This document shows, one piece after another, positions 1 through 7,894 of a stretch of DNA of 40,607 bases (position 1 is its first letter; each line of letters opens with the position of its first letter). The translations under genes were made by a program, and so were the position numbers. The notes below the pieces were generated by a model. It was not told where the DNA came from and made no database searches. It worked only from the letters and a program-made list of their open reading frames with translations. Origin of the DNA: Bradyrhizobiaceae bacterium (GTDB taxonomy: Bacteria > Pseudomonadota > Alphaproteobacteria > Rhizobiales > Xanthobacteraceae); contig CANKBJ010000011.1 of NCBI GenBank assembly GCA_947479905.1, positions 1 to 40,607 on the forward strand. The letters are read 5' to 3'.

Positions 1-42
1 GCCACCTCAAGGCAGTGCGTCTACCAATTCCGCCACGGCCGC
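1..42 (-). tRNA. tRNA-Leu(GAG), 5' part, cut by window edge
   Basis: Read on the minus strand from position 42, the bases form a 7-nt acceptor strand GCGGCCG, the D-arm GCGG...CGC with a GGTAGA loop, and an anticodon stem CTGCC followed by the loop TTGAGGT, which places GAG at the anticodon. That is a leucine tRNA reading CTC/CTT codons. The variable arm, T-arm and 3' acceptor lie beyond the left edge, so only the 5' half is present. Confidence 0.9.
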
Positions 43-251
43 ACAGTACGAAGAAAGAGCGCGTCGGTAGTCGCGCCCCTGTAACGGCGGATCGTGTAAC
101 AAATAGGACCCACAGGGACAAGGGCCGCGGGCCGTTCTCCCGGCCTGGACAGGCGGAAAAAGACCCGTGGCTTCAATCCGTTACGCCGCAGGGCCGGATT
201 GGCCCCGCGCGCTGTCTAAATATATAGGCAGGAAGGCCGCCGCCGGCGCGC
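43..251. other. Non-coding gap between tRNA-Leu and fliN-like gene
   Basis: This 209-bp stretch should hold the tRNA-Leu promoter, which would read leftward. An AT-rich TATATA-like patch near 219-228 stands out from the GC-rich surroundings and could contribute a -10 element for a minus-strand promoter, but I see no convincing -35 partner. A small open frame across it has no recognisable protein character and no ribosome-binding site, so I do not call it. Confidence 0.4.
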
Positions 252-539
252 CTAGCGCATGTCCAGCGGGCGGCCGAGCAGTTCGCCGACCTCGACCGCG
301 ATGCGGTTGCCATTGACCACGACGGTGCCCTTGGCCACCGGCAGGTTGTTGGCCAGGATGCTGACGGCGTCGTCTTCGCCGGCGTCGAGCTCGATGATGG
401 CGCCGCGACCGAGCCGCAGAACCTGATGGATCGGCATCGTCGTGGTACCCAGCACCACGGTGATGTCGATTGAAACCTTGTCGAATGTGCCCAAGTAAGA
501 ACTTCCTGTCGTGCCCTGCGTCATTGGGGGCAAAGGCAT
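252..539 (-). CDS. FliN/SpoA-domain flagellar switch-like protein
   Basis: A 95-residue protein that is almost entirely a SpoA (FliN C-terminal) domain: the stretch from about residue 20 (DKVSIDITVVLG) through LRLGRGAIIEL to VNGNRIAVEVGELLG matches the FliN/FliM beta-barrel. FliN is part of the flagellar C-ring and controls rotation direction; related SpoA proteins work in type III secretion. It is shorter than a typical FliN (about 110-140 aa) because the N-terminal extension is nearly absent. No other flagellar gene is in the window. It is divergent from lipB with about 30 bp between starts. An alternative start at 524 (MTQGTT) is possible; neither start has a strong ribosome-binding site. 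The family is well supported; the flagellar role is inferred. Confidence 0.8.
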   Translation of the reverse strand: MPLPPMTQGTTGSSYLGTFDKVSIDITVVLGTTTMPIHQVLRLGRGAIIELDAGEDDAVSILANNLPVAKGTVVVNGNRIAVEVGELLGRPLDMR

Positions 540-570
540 GGCAACATGGTATGGTTAATGCGGGATTAAT

Positions 571-1332
571 ATGCGCGGCGAATTGAGTTTGGGGATGCCA
601 CAACCTGCCGGCATGGCGGCGGTGGAATGGCGCGTCAGCGACAAGCCCGTCACTTATGAGGACGCGCTGGCCGTCATGGAGGTGCGCGCCGAAGCGATCG
701 CCAAAGGTGACGCGCCGGAGCTGGTCTGGCTCATCGAGCACCCGCCGCTTTACACCGCCGGCACCAGCGCCAATCCAGCCGACGTGCTGGACGCCCGCTT
801 TCCGGTTCACGAGAGCGGCCGCGGCGGCCAGATGACCTATCACGGCCCGGGCCAGCGCGTCGGCTATGTGATGATCGATCTGCGCCGGCGCGGCCCCGAT
901 CTGCGCCGCTTCGTCGCAACGCTGGAAGAATGGATCATCCGCACTTTGGCTACCTTCAATGTCCGCGGCGAACGGCGCGAGGACCGCATCGGCGTCTGGG
1001 TGAAGCGGCCGGATAAAGGTGATGGTTTCGAGGACAAGATCGCCGCGCTCGGCATCCGCGTGAAAAAATGGGTGACGCTGCACGGCATCGCCATCAATGT
1101 CGACCCCGACCTCTCCCACTTCGACGGCATCGTGCCGTGCGGCGTCAGCGTCAAGCGCTACGGCGTCACCAGTCTCGTCGATCTCGGCATCCCGGCGGCG
1201 ATGACGGATGTCGATGTCGCGCTGCGCGCCGCGTTTGAGGAATTGTTCGGCGCGACTCAGAACGTCGGCAGTACGGAAAATTCCTCGCCCGGCACGCGCG
1301 CCCTTAAATCGGCGTCGGAGCCGGCGCGCTGA
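571..1332 (+). CDS. lipB: Lipoyl(octanoyl) transferase LipB
   Basis: A 253-residue cytoplasmic enzyme that moves octanoate from acyl carrier protein to lipoyl domains of 2-oxoacid dehydrogenases and the glycine cleavage H protein, the first step of lipoate synthesis. Family signatures are visible: [13 protein letters not shown] at 83-95, DKIAALG containing the expected catalytic Lys156, LHGIAINVD at 170-178, and IVPCGV with the acyl-accepting Cys190. The last roughly 25 residues after AAFEELFG look unconserved and are overprinted by the convergent acylphosphatase gene (76-bp overlap). The start at 571 is 31 bp from the divergent fliN-like start; 595 is an alternative start that would leave all motifs intact. 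Confidence 0.95.
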   Translation: MRGELSLGMPQPAGMAAVEWRVSDKPVTYEDALAVMEVRAEAIAKGDAPELVWLIEHPPLYTAGTSANPADVLDARFPVHESGRGGQMTYHGPGQRVGYVMIDLRRRGPDLRRFVATLEEWIIRTLATFNVRGERREDRIGVWVKRPDKGDGFEDKIAALGIRVKKWVTLHGIAINVDPDLSHFDGIVPCGVSVKRYGVTSLVDLGIPAAMTDVDVALRAAFEELFGATQNVGSTENSSPGTRALKSASEPAR

Positions 1333-1565
1333 TTGATCAAATCGACGCGCGCGCCGGACGGACCGCGCTTGCAGGCGGCGATCATGTCGTCGATGACCGC
1401 GGCTTCGCCCTTGAACAGGGCCTCGACCGTGCCGTCGCGGCAATTGCGCACCCAGCCTTCCAGACAATGCCGGCCCGCCTCGCGCGCGACGAAGGCGCGG
1501 TAGCCGACGCCCTGCACGCGGCCAAAAACGACAATATGCACGACGATGGGCGCTTGATCGTTCAT
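1257..1565 (-). CDS. acyP: Acylphosphatase
   Basis: A 102-residue small enzyme hydrolysing the carboxyl-phosphate bond of acyl phosphates. The family pattern is clear: [13 protein letters not shown] at 13-25 with catalytic Arg23, then [14 protein letters not shown] with catalytic Asn41, and the closing strand FSVLPTF. Length is typical (about 90-100 aa). Its start overlaps the stop of the upstream gamma-glutamylcyclotransferase-like gene by 4 bp (ATGA at 1562-1565), so the two are co-translated. Its 3' end overlaps the 3' end of lipB on the opposite strand. Confidence 0.93.
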   Translation of the reverse strand: MNDQAPIVVHIVVFGRVQGVGYRAFVAREAGRHCLEGWVRNCRDGTVEALFKGEAAVIDDMIAACKRGPSGARVDLINQRAGSDADLRARVPGEEFSVLPTF

Positions 1566-2056
1566 CGGGCGTCACCACGGGCCAAATCTTCGCAGCCCAA
1601 TTCTTCGCAACCAATGACGCGGCTGCCGGTCCAGCGCGAGGTCGACCAGCGGGCAATCGCGCGCGCATGGCGCTCCGGCAAATTCCAGTGACGCGCGGCA
1701 GCGGCGCACATTTCCGCGTAGCCAGGCTTCGGCCGGCCGGCACTGCGCCGCCGCAGCAGATAGATCATCGCCAAGGCCATCCGTTTGCCATGGCGCACCG
1801 GCAAATAGCGTACGTCATAGAGACCTTTGTGCAGCAATTCGTAATTATGCAGCGCGGCGAGATCGCGCGGCGTCAGCCGCCACAAGACACCATGCACGCT
1901 TTCACCCGGCGCCGGCTTGACCGAGCCCCAGCCATCGACACCAATGAAGAACCTGTAGCCATCGAGCCGGGCGGCGCCCAGCGCGCGCGCATTCGGACAC
2001 CGCGCCAGCATCGCAGCGCCGTGCATGTTGGAGCCGTAGGCGAAGTAGAGGGTCAT
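1562..2056 (-). CDS. Gamma-glutamylcyclotransferase-fold protein
   Basis: A 164-residue protein with the hallmark YGSNM loop at residues 7-11 (FAYGSNMHGAAML) and a LHNYELL segment at 69-75 that supplies a candidate catalytic Glu73, as in the GGCT/AIG2-like fold that cyclises gamma-glutamyl amines to 5-oxoproline. The HGVLWRLTP strand at 55-63 is also typical. The substrate cannot be read from sequence. It is the first gene of a two-gene unit with acylphosphatase, joined by an ATGA overlap. The C-terminal 40 residues are Arg/Trp-rich and look less conserved. Confidence 0.85.
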   Translation of the reverse strand: MTLYFAYGSNMHGAAMLARCPNARALGAARLDGYRFFIGVDGWGSVKPAPGESVHGVLWRLTPRDLAALHNYELLHKGLYDVRYLPVRHGKRMALAMIYLLRRRSAGRPKPGYAEMCAAAARHWNLPERHARAIARWSTSRWTGSRVIGCEELGCEDLARGDAR

Positions 2057-2116
2057 CGCCCTATGAAATAACAGAATCGCGCGCGATGCCAGCCAGCGCG
2101 CTTAGCTGGAGATGCC

Positions 2117-2201
2117 GTCATACCCCGCGAAGGCGGGGTATCCAGCGCTTCTGCGTTCTGGAAACAAGTGCTGGATCGTCCGCTTTCGCGGACAATGACA
2201 G
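2117..2201. repeat. Double palindromic repeat (REP-like)
   Basis: Two hairpins sit back to back between the GGCT-like gene and pccA. The first is ATACCCCGC-gaag-GCGGGGTAT (about 2120-2141) and the second is GTCCGC-tttc-GCGGAC (2178-2193). The segments between them (CCAGCGCTT and AAGTGCTGG) are nearly complementary, so the unit is an imperfect large dyad bounded by GTCAT and ATGAC. A related half-unit with the same CCCGC/GCGGG core is at 29377-29396. Confidence 0.75.
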
Positions 2202-2233
2202 CGTGGCAATTTCAGCGCGCCCCGGAATGACTG

Positions 2234-4237
2234 CTAGGCGAATTCCAATATCACCGCATCCACCGCCAGGCTGTCGCCCGGCTTGGCGTTGATCTTCTTG
2301 ACCGTGCCGTCGACTTCGGCGCGCAGGACGTTCTCCATCTTCATGGCTTCGACCACCGCCACCACCTCGCCGGCCTTGACCTCCTGGCCTTCGGTCACGG
2401 TGACCGACATGACGAGGCCCGGCATCGGGCACAGCACGAACTTGCCCATGTCGGCGACCTTCTTCACCGGCATCAGCCGTGCGTAAGCAGCCTCGGTTTC
2501 GGTATAGACATAGGCCTTGGTCTCGACGCCGCGGAACGACAGCGCAAAGCCGTTCGGCAATGGGCGCACCTGCACCGCCACCGGCTTGCTGTCGATTGAG
2601 CCGCTCCACAGTGGATCGCCCGGCGCCCATTCGGAGGCCAGATGGCGCGGCTTGGTCTCGTCGGGAAAACGCACGGCGATGGCGCCGTTCTCGCGCCTGA
2701 CCTCGAGGGGATATTCCGTGGCGCCGAGCCAGACCGCGCGCTGGCTTTCGCGCGTGACGCTGCGGCCGGTCAACTGGCCGGAGATGTTGCGCTTGCGCTC
2801 GCCGAGCACATGATCGATCGATGCCGCGACCGAGGCCAGCACCTGAGCGCGCTCGCCCTCCGGCGCGATCGGATGGAAGCCTTCGGGAAATTCCTCGACG
2901 ATGAAACCGGTCGACAGGTGCCCCGACTTCCAGCGCGGATGCGCCATCAGCGCCGACAGAAACGAAATGTTGTGACGGATGCCGTCGATGACGAAGGCGT
3001 CGAGCGCGTCGCCCTGCGCTTCGATCGCGGCCAGCCGCGTTGGCGCATGCGTCACCAGCTTGGCGATCATCGGATCGTAGAACAGCGAGATCTCGCCGCC
3101 TTCATAGACGCCGGTGTCGTTGCGCACGGTGATGCCGGCAACGCTGCGTTCTTCCGGCGGCCGATAGCGCGTCAGCCGTCCGGTCGACGGCAGGAAATTG
3201 CGGTACGGGTCCTCGGCATAGACTCTGGATTCGACCGCCCAGCCATTGAGTTTCACGTCGCTCTGCTTGATCGACAGTTTCTCGCCGGCGGCGGAGCGGA
3301 TCATCTGCTCGACCAGATCGATGCCGGTGATCAGTTCGGTGACCGGATGCTCGACCTGGAGGCGCGTGTTCATCTCGAGGAAGAAGAAGCTCTTGTCTTG
3401 CCCTGCGACGAACTCGACCGTGCCGGCGGAGTCGTAGCCGACGGCCTGAGCGAGAGCCACCGCCTGCTCGCCCATCTTCCGGCGCGTTGCCTCGTCGAGC
3501 AACGGGCTCGGCGCCTCCTCAATAACCTTTTGGTTGCGGCGTTGGATCGAACATTCGCGCTCGTGCAGATAGATGACGTTGCCGTGCTTGTCGCCGAGCA
3601 ACTGGATCTCGATATGGCGCGGATCGACGATGAATTTTTCGATGAACATGCGGTCGTCGCCGAACGACGATTTGGCCTCCGACTTCGAGCGGGCAAAGCC
3701 CTCGGCCACTTCGGACTCGGTCCAGGCGATGCGCATGCCTTTGCCGCCGCCGCCGGCTGAGGCCTTGATCATCACCGGATAGCCGATCTCGTTGGCGATC
3801 TTCACCGCCTCCTTGTCGTCGGCGATGACGCCGAGATGGCCGGGCACGGTGGAGACGTGTGCCGCCGCGGCCGCCTTCTTGGATTCGATCTTGTCGCCCA
3901 TGGCGGCGATGGCCTTGGGATTGGGACCGATAAAGACGATCCCCGCCGCTTCCAACGCCTTCGGGAAAGCTTCCCGCTCGGACAGGAAGCCGTAGCCCGG
4001 ATGGACCGCCTCGGCGCCGCTTTCCTTGCAGGCGGCGACGATTTTCTCGATCACCAGATAGCTTTGGGCGGCGGCCGGCGGGCCGATCAGGATGGCGGTA
4101 TCGGCCATCTCGACATGGAGCGCGTCCTTGTCGGCCTCGGAATAGACAGCGACCGTCTCTATTCCCATTTTTCGCGCGGTCTTGATGATCCGGCAGGCGA
4201 TTTCGCCGCGATTGGCAATCAAGATGCGCTTGAACAT
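2234..4237 (-). CDS. pccA: Propionyl-CoA carboxylase, biotin-containing alpha subunit
   Basis: A 667-residue protein combining biotin carboxylase, a middle BT-type domain and a biotin carrier domain. The start is taken at MFKRILIANRGEIACR because the family always begins there; the upstream 46-residue extension has no family match. Visible motifs are the ATP-grasp glycine loop KASAGGGGKGMR, the active-site segment EMNTRLQVEHPVTE, and the biotinylation motif EAMKMEN with Lys633. The single-chain architecture and length fit propionyl-CoA carboxylase alpha rather than AccC. It carboxylates biotin so the beta subunit can convert propionyl-CoA to methylmalonyl-CoA. The partner pccB lies about 10.7 kb away in the same orientation. 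Confidence 0.93.
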   Translation of the reverse strand: MFKRILIANRGEIACRIIKTARKMGIETVAVYSEADKDALHVEMADTAILIGPPAAAQSYLVIEKIVAACKESGAEAVHPGYGFLSEREAFPKALEAAGIVFIGPNPKAIAAMGDKIESKKAAAAAHVSTVPGHLGVIADDKEAVKIANEIGYPVMIKASAGGGGKGMRIAWTESEVAEGFARSKSEAKSSFGDDRMFIEKFIVDPRHIEIQLLGDKHGNVIYLHERECSIQRRNQKVIEEAPSPLLDEATRRKMGEQAVALAQAVGYDSAGTVEFVAGQDKSFFFLEMNTRLQVEHPVTELITGIDLVEQMIRSAAGEKLSIKQSDVKLNGWAVESRVYAEDPYRNFLPSTGRLTRYRPPEERSVAGITVRNDTGVYEGGEISLFYDPMIAKLVTHAPTRLAAIEAQGDALDAFVIDGIRHNISFLSALMAHPRWKSGHLSTGFIVEEFPEGFHPIAPEGERAQVLASVAASIDHVLGERKRNISGQLTGRSVTRESQRAVWLGATEYPLEVRRENGAIAVRFPDETKPRHLASEWAPGDPLWSGSIDSKPVAVQVRPLPNGFALSFRGVETKAYVYTETEAAYARLMPVKKVADMGKFVLCPMPGLVMSVTVTEGQEVKAGEVVAVVEAMKMENVLRAEVDGTVKKINAKPGDSLAVDAVILEFA

Positions 4238-4375
4238 GGCCGCTGAATTCCTTAGCCCGTACCGGCGTTTCAACTTTGCGGCACTGCAGCGAAATGTCAA
4301 TGCGCGGCCCCACGCTGGCGTCGGAAAATCTGTTTTATCAGGTGCCGGGCGACCGCCAGCTTTAATCTCCGGCAA

Positions 4376-4488
4376 AGCACCTCGGCGCTACGTCCTTCCT
4401 CTTTGCAGCGCACCCTATTCCCCTCCCCGCCGGATGCTTATATTCAGCGTTCAGCGTATTTCACCGGCCTTCGAATTGGAGACGTATC
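4376..4488 (+). promoter_or_regulatory. Upstream region of peroxiredoxin gene
   Basis: The short gap between pccA and the peroxiredoxin gene is divergent, so it should hold the peroxiredoxin promoter. A direct repeat TTCAGCG-TTCAGCG occurs near 4443-4456, about 35 bp before the start codon. I see no OxyR-like or EcfG-like motif. The assignment is positional only. Confidence 0.3.
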
Positions 4489-5148
4489 ATGACATTGGCG
4501 ATTGGCGACACCGCGCCGGACTTCGAAGCGGAAACTACCGAGGGCAAAATCACCTTTCACGATTGGCTCGGCAACTCCTGGGGCCTTTTGTTCTCGCACC
4601 CGAAAGACTTCACGCCGGTCTGCACCACCGAGCTTGGCGCGGTGGCGCGGCTGAAGCCGGAATTCGACAAGCGCAACGTCAAGGTCATCGGCCTGTCGGT
4701 CGACCCGGTCGACAACCACGCCAAATGGGCGGTCGACATCAAGGACGTCGGCGGCTTTGCGCCGAACTATCCGATGATCGGCGACACCGAGCTGAAGATT
4801 TCCAAGGCCTACGGCATGCTGCCAGCCTCGACCTCCGGCACCTCGGAAGGCCGGACGCCGGCCGACAACCAGACGGTGCGCAACGTATTCATCATCGGTC
4901 CCGACAAGAAGATCAAACTGATCCTGGTATATCCGATGGCGGTTGGCCGCAACTTCCAGGAAATCCTGCGCGTCGTCGATGCGTTGCAGCTCAACGCCAA
5001 GCACCGCGTCGCGACGCCGGCCGACTGGAAACAGGGCGAGGATGTGATCCTCAGCAGCGCGATCAGCAATGACGAAGCCAAGGCGCTTTATCCGGAGGGC
5101 TACAAGACCGTGAAGCCCTACCTGCGCGTCGTGCCGCAGCCGAAGTAG
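4489..5148 (+). CDS. 1-Cys peroxiredoxin (Prx6 type)
   Basis: A 219-residue thiol peroxidase of the cytoplasm that reduces hydrogen peroxide and organic peroxides. The active-site segment DFTPVCTTELG at 40-50 contains the peroxidatic Cys45, and this is the only cysteine in the whole protein, which defines a 1-Cys enzyme needing an external thiol partner. The long C-terminal domain (KALYPEGYKTVKPYLRVV) is characteristic of the Prx6 subfamily. It stands alone upstream of a strong terminator hairpin at 5177-5205 and is probably monocistronic. Confidence 0.93.
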   Translation: MTLAIGDTAPDFEAETTEGKITFHDWLGNSWGLLFSHPKDFTPVCTTELGAVARLKPEFDKRNVKVIGLSVDPVDNHAKWAVDIKDVGGFAPNYPMIGDTELKISKAYGMLPASTSGTSEGRTPADNQTVRNVFIIGPDKKIKLILVYPMAVGRNFQEILRVVDALQLNAKHRVATPADWKQGEDVILSSAISNDEAKALYPEGYKTVKPYLRVVPQPK

Positions 5149-5176
5149 ACATCCGGCATAATCTGCTAGAGAGCGA

Positions 5177-5205
5177 GGGCGCGGATTGCCAAATCCGCGC
5201 CCTTT
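5177..5205 (+). terminator. Rho-independent terminator of peroxiredoxin gene
   Basis: An 11-bp perfect stem GGGCGCGGATT / AATCCGCGCCC with a 4-nt loop is followed by TTTCTCT. It lies 28 bp after the peroxiredoxin stop codon and before the thioesterase gene, so it probably separates the two transcripts. Confidence 0.8.
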
Positions 5206-5248
5206 CTCTATGTGCCGCGGTGCCGCCTTGCTTTCCGGAGTAGCTCCC

Positions 5249-5656
5249 ATGACTGACATCAACGAAACCGCCAATATCCAGCCGGCTTTCGCGCAATTCC
5301 TCGGCATCAAGATGACGCATATTTCGCTGGAGCGCGTCACTGCCGAGCTGTTCGTCAAGGACGAACTCAACAACCGCTTCGGCATCATGCATGGCGGCGC
5401 GATCATGGCGCTGGCCGACAATGTCGGCGGCACCGCCACCACCGCCAATCTCAAAGAAGGGCAGACCACAACGACGATCGAGAGCAAGACCAATTTCTTC
5501 GCTGCGATCCCGATCGGCGACACGGCAAAAGCCGAGTGCATCGCCCTGCACCGCGGGCGCACCACGATGGTCTGGCAGACGCGCATCACCCGCAACGACG
5601 GCCGTCTGTGCGCGATGGTGACGCAGACGCAGATGGTGCTGGAGCGGAAGAAGTAG
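5249..5656 (+). CDS. Hotdog-fold acyl-CoA thioesterase (PaaI/YbgC-like)
   Basis: A 135-residue hotdog protein. The motif NRFGIMHGGAIMALADNVGG at 42-61 is the classic HGG segment followed by the catalytic Asp57 helix of the PaaI/DHNA-CoA-type thioesterases, which cleave acyl-CoA or aryl-CoA thioesters. SKTNFFAAIPIGD and VWQTRITRNDGRLCAMVTQTQMVL complete the sheet. The start at 5249 is preferred over an upstream in-frame start because CCGGAG lies 8 nt before it and the family starts near here. The native substrate is unknown. Its stop codon directly abuts the stop of the convergent DMT transporter gene. Confidence 0.88.
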   Translation: MTDINETANIQPAFAQFLGIKMTHISLERVTAELFVKDELNNRFGIMHGGAIMALADNVGGTATTANLKEGQTTTTIESKTNFFAAIPIGDTAKAECIALHRGRTTMVWQTRITRNDGRLCAMVTQTQMVLERKK

Positions 5657-6577
5657 CTACTTTTCTGGCGTCGCCGACGCCGCCGCGTTGCCCGCCACCG
5701 GTGTCACCTGCGCACCGCGATTGACCAGCACGACTCCGACCGCGCAGACCACCATGCCGGCGATCGACAACGCGTCGAGTTTCTCGCCGAACAGGCCATA
5801 GGCCATCAGCGCGGTCACCGCAGGCACCAGATAGAACAGGCTGGCAAAGCCGGTCGCCGCCGAGCGGCGGATCAGCCAGTACATCAGTCCGACCGCGGCG
5901 ATCGACAGCACCAGCACCAGCCAGCCGATGGCGAATATCAATTCGCCATTCCAGTGGATCACCCGCGTCTCGAAGGCGTAAGCCGCGCACCAGTAAATGA
6001 CCGCCACACCGGCGTACTGGAACACATTGCCAGTGCGCCAGTCGATGTTGCCGCTGTATCGCTTCTGGTACAGCGCGCCGCCGGTGACCCCGATCAGAGA
6101 AACAACGCTGGCCGCCCAGCCGAATACCGATGCTTCCGCGACCATCTGCCGGTCGTGCAGGACGAGTGCGACGCCAACCAGTCCGAGCGCCAGCCCGATC
6201 CACTGCTGCCGCGACACCGCTTCGCCCATGAAGCGGTTGGCGATGACGGACGTCAATATCGGCTGCAAGCCGGGGATCAATGCCGAAATGCCGGCCGGCA
6301 CGCCCTGACTGATGGCGATGAAGACGCCGCCGAGATACAGCCCGTGCATCAGAACGCCGATAACGACGCTGTGCCCCATTTCGGCAGGACTCGGCCATTT
6401 CGCGCCGCCAATGACGGCAATGGCCGTGACGATGACCACGACAAACACCATACGCACGCCGAGAAAGGTCATCGGCTCGATATAAGGCAAGCCATAGCGG
6501 GCGCCGATGAAACCCGTGCTCCACAACAGCACGAACAGGACCGGTGCTGCGGCGATCGCCAAACGGCTGAGGGGCAT
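5657..6577 (-). CDS. DMT-superfamily transporter (EamA)
   Basis: A 306-residue inner-membrane protein with about ten hydrophobic segments arranged as two EamA repeats. The first opens with VLFVLLWSTGFIGARYGLPY and the second contains LYQKRYSGNIDWRTGNVFQY. These features match drug/metabolite exporters, which commonly export amino acids or other small metabolites; the substrate cannot be inferred. The start at 6577 (MPLSRLAIAAAP) is chosen because the 23-residue upstream extension is polar and Cys-rich and does not resemble the family. The stop abuts the thioesterase stop codon with no intergenic base. Confidence 0.9.
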   Translation of the reverse strand: MPLSRLAIAAAPVLFVLLWSTGFIGARYGLPYIEPMTFLGVRMVFVVVIVTAIAVIGGAKWPSPAEMGHSVVIGVLMHGLYLGGVFIAISQGVPAGISALIPGLQPILTSVIANRFMGEAVSRQQWIGLALGLVGVALVLHDRQMVAEASVFGWAASVVSLIGVTGGALYQKRYSGNIDWRTGNVFQYAGVAVIYWCAAYAFETRVIHWNGELIFAIGWLVLVLSIAAVGLMYWLIRRSAATGFASLFYLVPAVTALMAYGLFGEKLDALSIAGMVVCAVGVVLVNRGAQVTPVAGNAAASATPEK

Positions 6578-6727
6578 AAAAATCTCGTAAGAAAGTGAGG
6601 TGGCGGGACTCAATACGCGGCCAGCGCTATAGCATTTGCGGCACAACTGTGGTCAGCCTGTATCAGGTGCTGTCGCCCCCTGCCCGGATATCGCTTTCGG
6701 GATGGCGCGAGCCAGAAGGAGGCCACC

Positions 6728-6913
6728 ATGCAGATCCTGTCTTTTTATATCGTTTTCGTTGTGCTCGGCGAACTCGGTTCCTATGCCATCGGACGCACCG
6801 TGGAACAATGGTCGCCGACTGCGAGCCTGCCGACATTCCTGGCCTGTTTCTTCATTGTTTTCTGGCTGGCCTGGCGTCTTGCCGTTCGGGTGACGGAACC
6901 CAAGGCAGCCTAG
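6728..6913 (+). CDS. Small two-segment membrane protein
   Basis: A 61-residue protein preceded by an excellent ribosome-binding site (AGAAGGAGG, 5 nt before ATG), which argues that it is real. Two hydrophobic stretches, residues 3-21 (ILSFYIVFVVLGELGSYAI) and 37-55 (FLACFFIVFWLAWRLAVRV), would form a helical hairpin in the inner membrane with a short charged tail. I do not recognise a family. It is followed after 107 bp by another small membrane-anchored protein gene in the same direction. Confidence 0.7.
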   Translation: MQILSFYIVFVVLGELGSYAIGRTVEQWSPTASLPTFLACFFIVFWLAWRLAVRVTEPKAA

Positions 6914-6945
6914 GACATTTCAGGTCCGCTGATTCACCAGAATCA

Positions 6946-6970
6946 GGAACCCAACACGTATTCGCGGGTT
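6946..6970 (+). promoter_or_regulatory. Possible EcfG-like promoter, one mismatch
   Basis: GGAAC at 6946-6950 is followed after 16 nt by GGTT (6967-6970), one base away from the general-stress sigma EcfG pattern GGAAC-N16/17-CGTT. It lies about 50 bp before the start at 7021. A small dyad GATTC-acca-GAATC at 6931-6944 precedes it. With one mismatch in the -10 box this is only suggestive. Confidence 0.3.
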
Positions 6971-7020
6971 TCCTCCTTTCGAGACGCGGCAACGTGTTTC
7001 CGCGACCCAAGGAGGAAATC

Positions 7021-7356
7021 ATGACCGACCCACGTTTTACCGATCCGCGATTCGACGATCGCTACACGCCGCCTGCCCCGTTGCGCAACGAGAACGCCGG
7101 CGGCGTTTGGGGCTGGATTGCCGGACTTGCCGTCGTCGCTTTGATCGCGTTCGTTATCGTCGCCGGCTGGAACAGCGCCACGACGGACAGCGCGTCGAAC
7201 TCACCGGCGGCCACGCCGGCACCAGTGACCACAGGCAGCGGTGCGCCGATCCGCAATGTGACGCCGCCAAGCACCACAGGTTCCGGCTCGACCTCGCCGA
7301 TGACCAGTCCCGCGCCGCAGGCCTCGCCGCCGGCCAATAGCGGCGCCCGGCAGTAA
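7021..7356 (+). CDS. Membrane-anchored protein with Pro/Ser/Thr-rich tail
   Basis: A 111-residue protein. The first 25 residues repeat the unit DPRF (TDPRFTDPRFDDRY). A single transmembrane segment follows at about residues 31-50 (WGWIAGLAVVALIAFVIVAG). The last 55 residues are low-complexity and rich in Pro, Ser, Thr, Ala and Gly, likely disordered and outside the membrane. The start at 7021 has a strong AAGGAGGA site 5 nt upstream; the upstream in-frame extension is not credible. No family is recognised. The position behind a possible EcfG-like box hints at a stress or envelope role, which is inference only. Confidence 0.75.
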   Translation: MTDPRFTDPRFDDRYTPPAPLRNENAGGVWGWIAGLAVVALIAFVIVAGWNSATTDSASNSPAATPAPVTTGSGAPIRNVTPPSTTGSGSTSPMTSPAPQASPPANSGARQ

Positions 7357-7373
7357 TCGCCGAAAGAACACTG

Positions 7374-7403
7374 TCGGTCCCGGCACTTCACCGCCGGGAC
7401 CGA
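7374..7403. terminator. Shared bidirectional terminator hairpin
   Basis: An 11-bp perfect stem TCGGTCCCGGC / GCCGGGACCGA with an 8-nt loop fills the gap between two convergent stop codons (7356 on plus, 7407 on minus). The T-tracts on either side are weak, so it may act as a bidirectional terminator or only stabilise 3' ends. Confidence 0.6.
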
Positions 7404-7406
7404 TGG

Positions 7407-7796
7407 TCATTTCTGAAACGCCGCGTCGATCGGCACGCGATAGCCGTTGGCCAGCCGGTTGGTTTCGTTGGCCATGCCGGTCACCGCCATCAATTCGCCG
7501 AACATCGCCTCGCTCATGCCGGCCTTGCGCGCGGCGGCGCCGTGACTGGCGATGCAATAGGCGCAGCCATTGGTGACCGAAACCGCGAGATAAATCATTT
7601 CCTTGGTCAGGGGATTGAGCGCGCCCGGCGCCATGATCTCCTTGATGCTCTCCCAGGTACGCTTGAGCGTCGCCGGGTCGTGCGCCAGATATTTCCAGAA
7701 ATTATTGACATCCGGCACATTGCGCGACGTCTTGATGTCGTCATAGACCGCGCGCACTTGCGGCGAAGCATCGGCGTATTCGATCGGCGTCGGCAT
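7407..7796 (-). CDS. AhpD-like / carboxymuconolactone decarboxylase-family protein
   Basis: A 129-residue all-helical protein with the peroxidase-type active site EMIYLAVSVTNGCAYCIASH at 66-85: Glu66, Cys78, Cys81 and His85 match the E-x11-CxxC-x3-H pattern of the alkylhydroperoxidase D-like core. Such proteins recycle thiols or detoxify peroxides, although many members are of unknown role. The start is close to the family norm. It lies downstream of the lipase-3 lipoprotein gene in the same direction with a 98-bp gap, and need not be co-transcribed. Confidence 0.88.
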   Translation of the reverse strand: MPTPIEYADASPQVRAVYDDIKTSRNVPDVNNFWKYLAHDPATLKRTWESIKEIMAPGALNPLTKEMIYLAVSVTNGCAYCIASHGAAARKAGMSEAMFGELMAVTGMANETNRLANGYRVPIDAAFQK

Positions 7797-7894
7797 GGGG
7801 CGTCATCCTCGCGGCTGCTTTATGCGGCCGATTATGATGACATCGCGGACGGCGGCAAGAGCGCCGTTCAAGTGCCCACAGAAGAGCCGCCGCC

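Noticed and set aside
181-1743. Long minus-strand frame opposite lipB and acylphosphatase
   Set aside because: No family features, conflicts with lipB, fliN-like and acylphosphatase genes whose catalytic motifs are clear.
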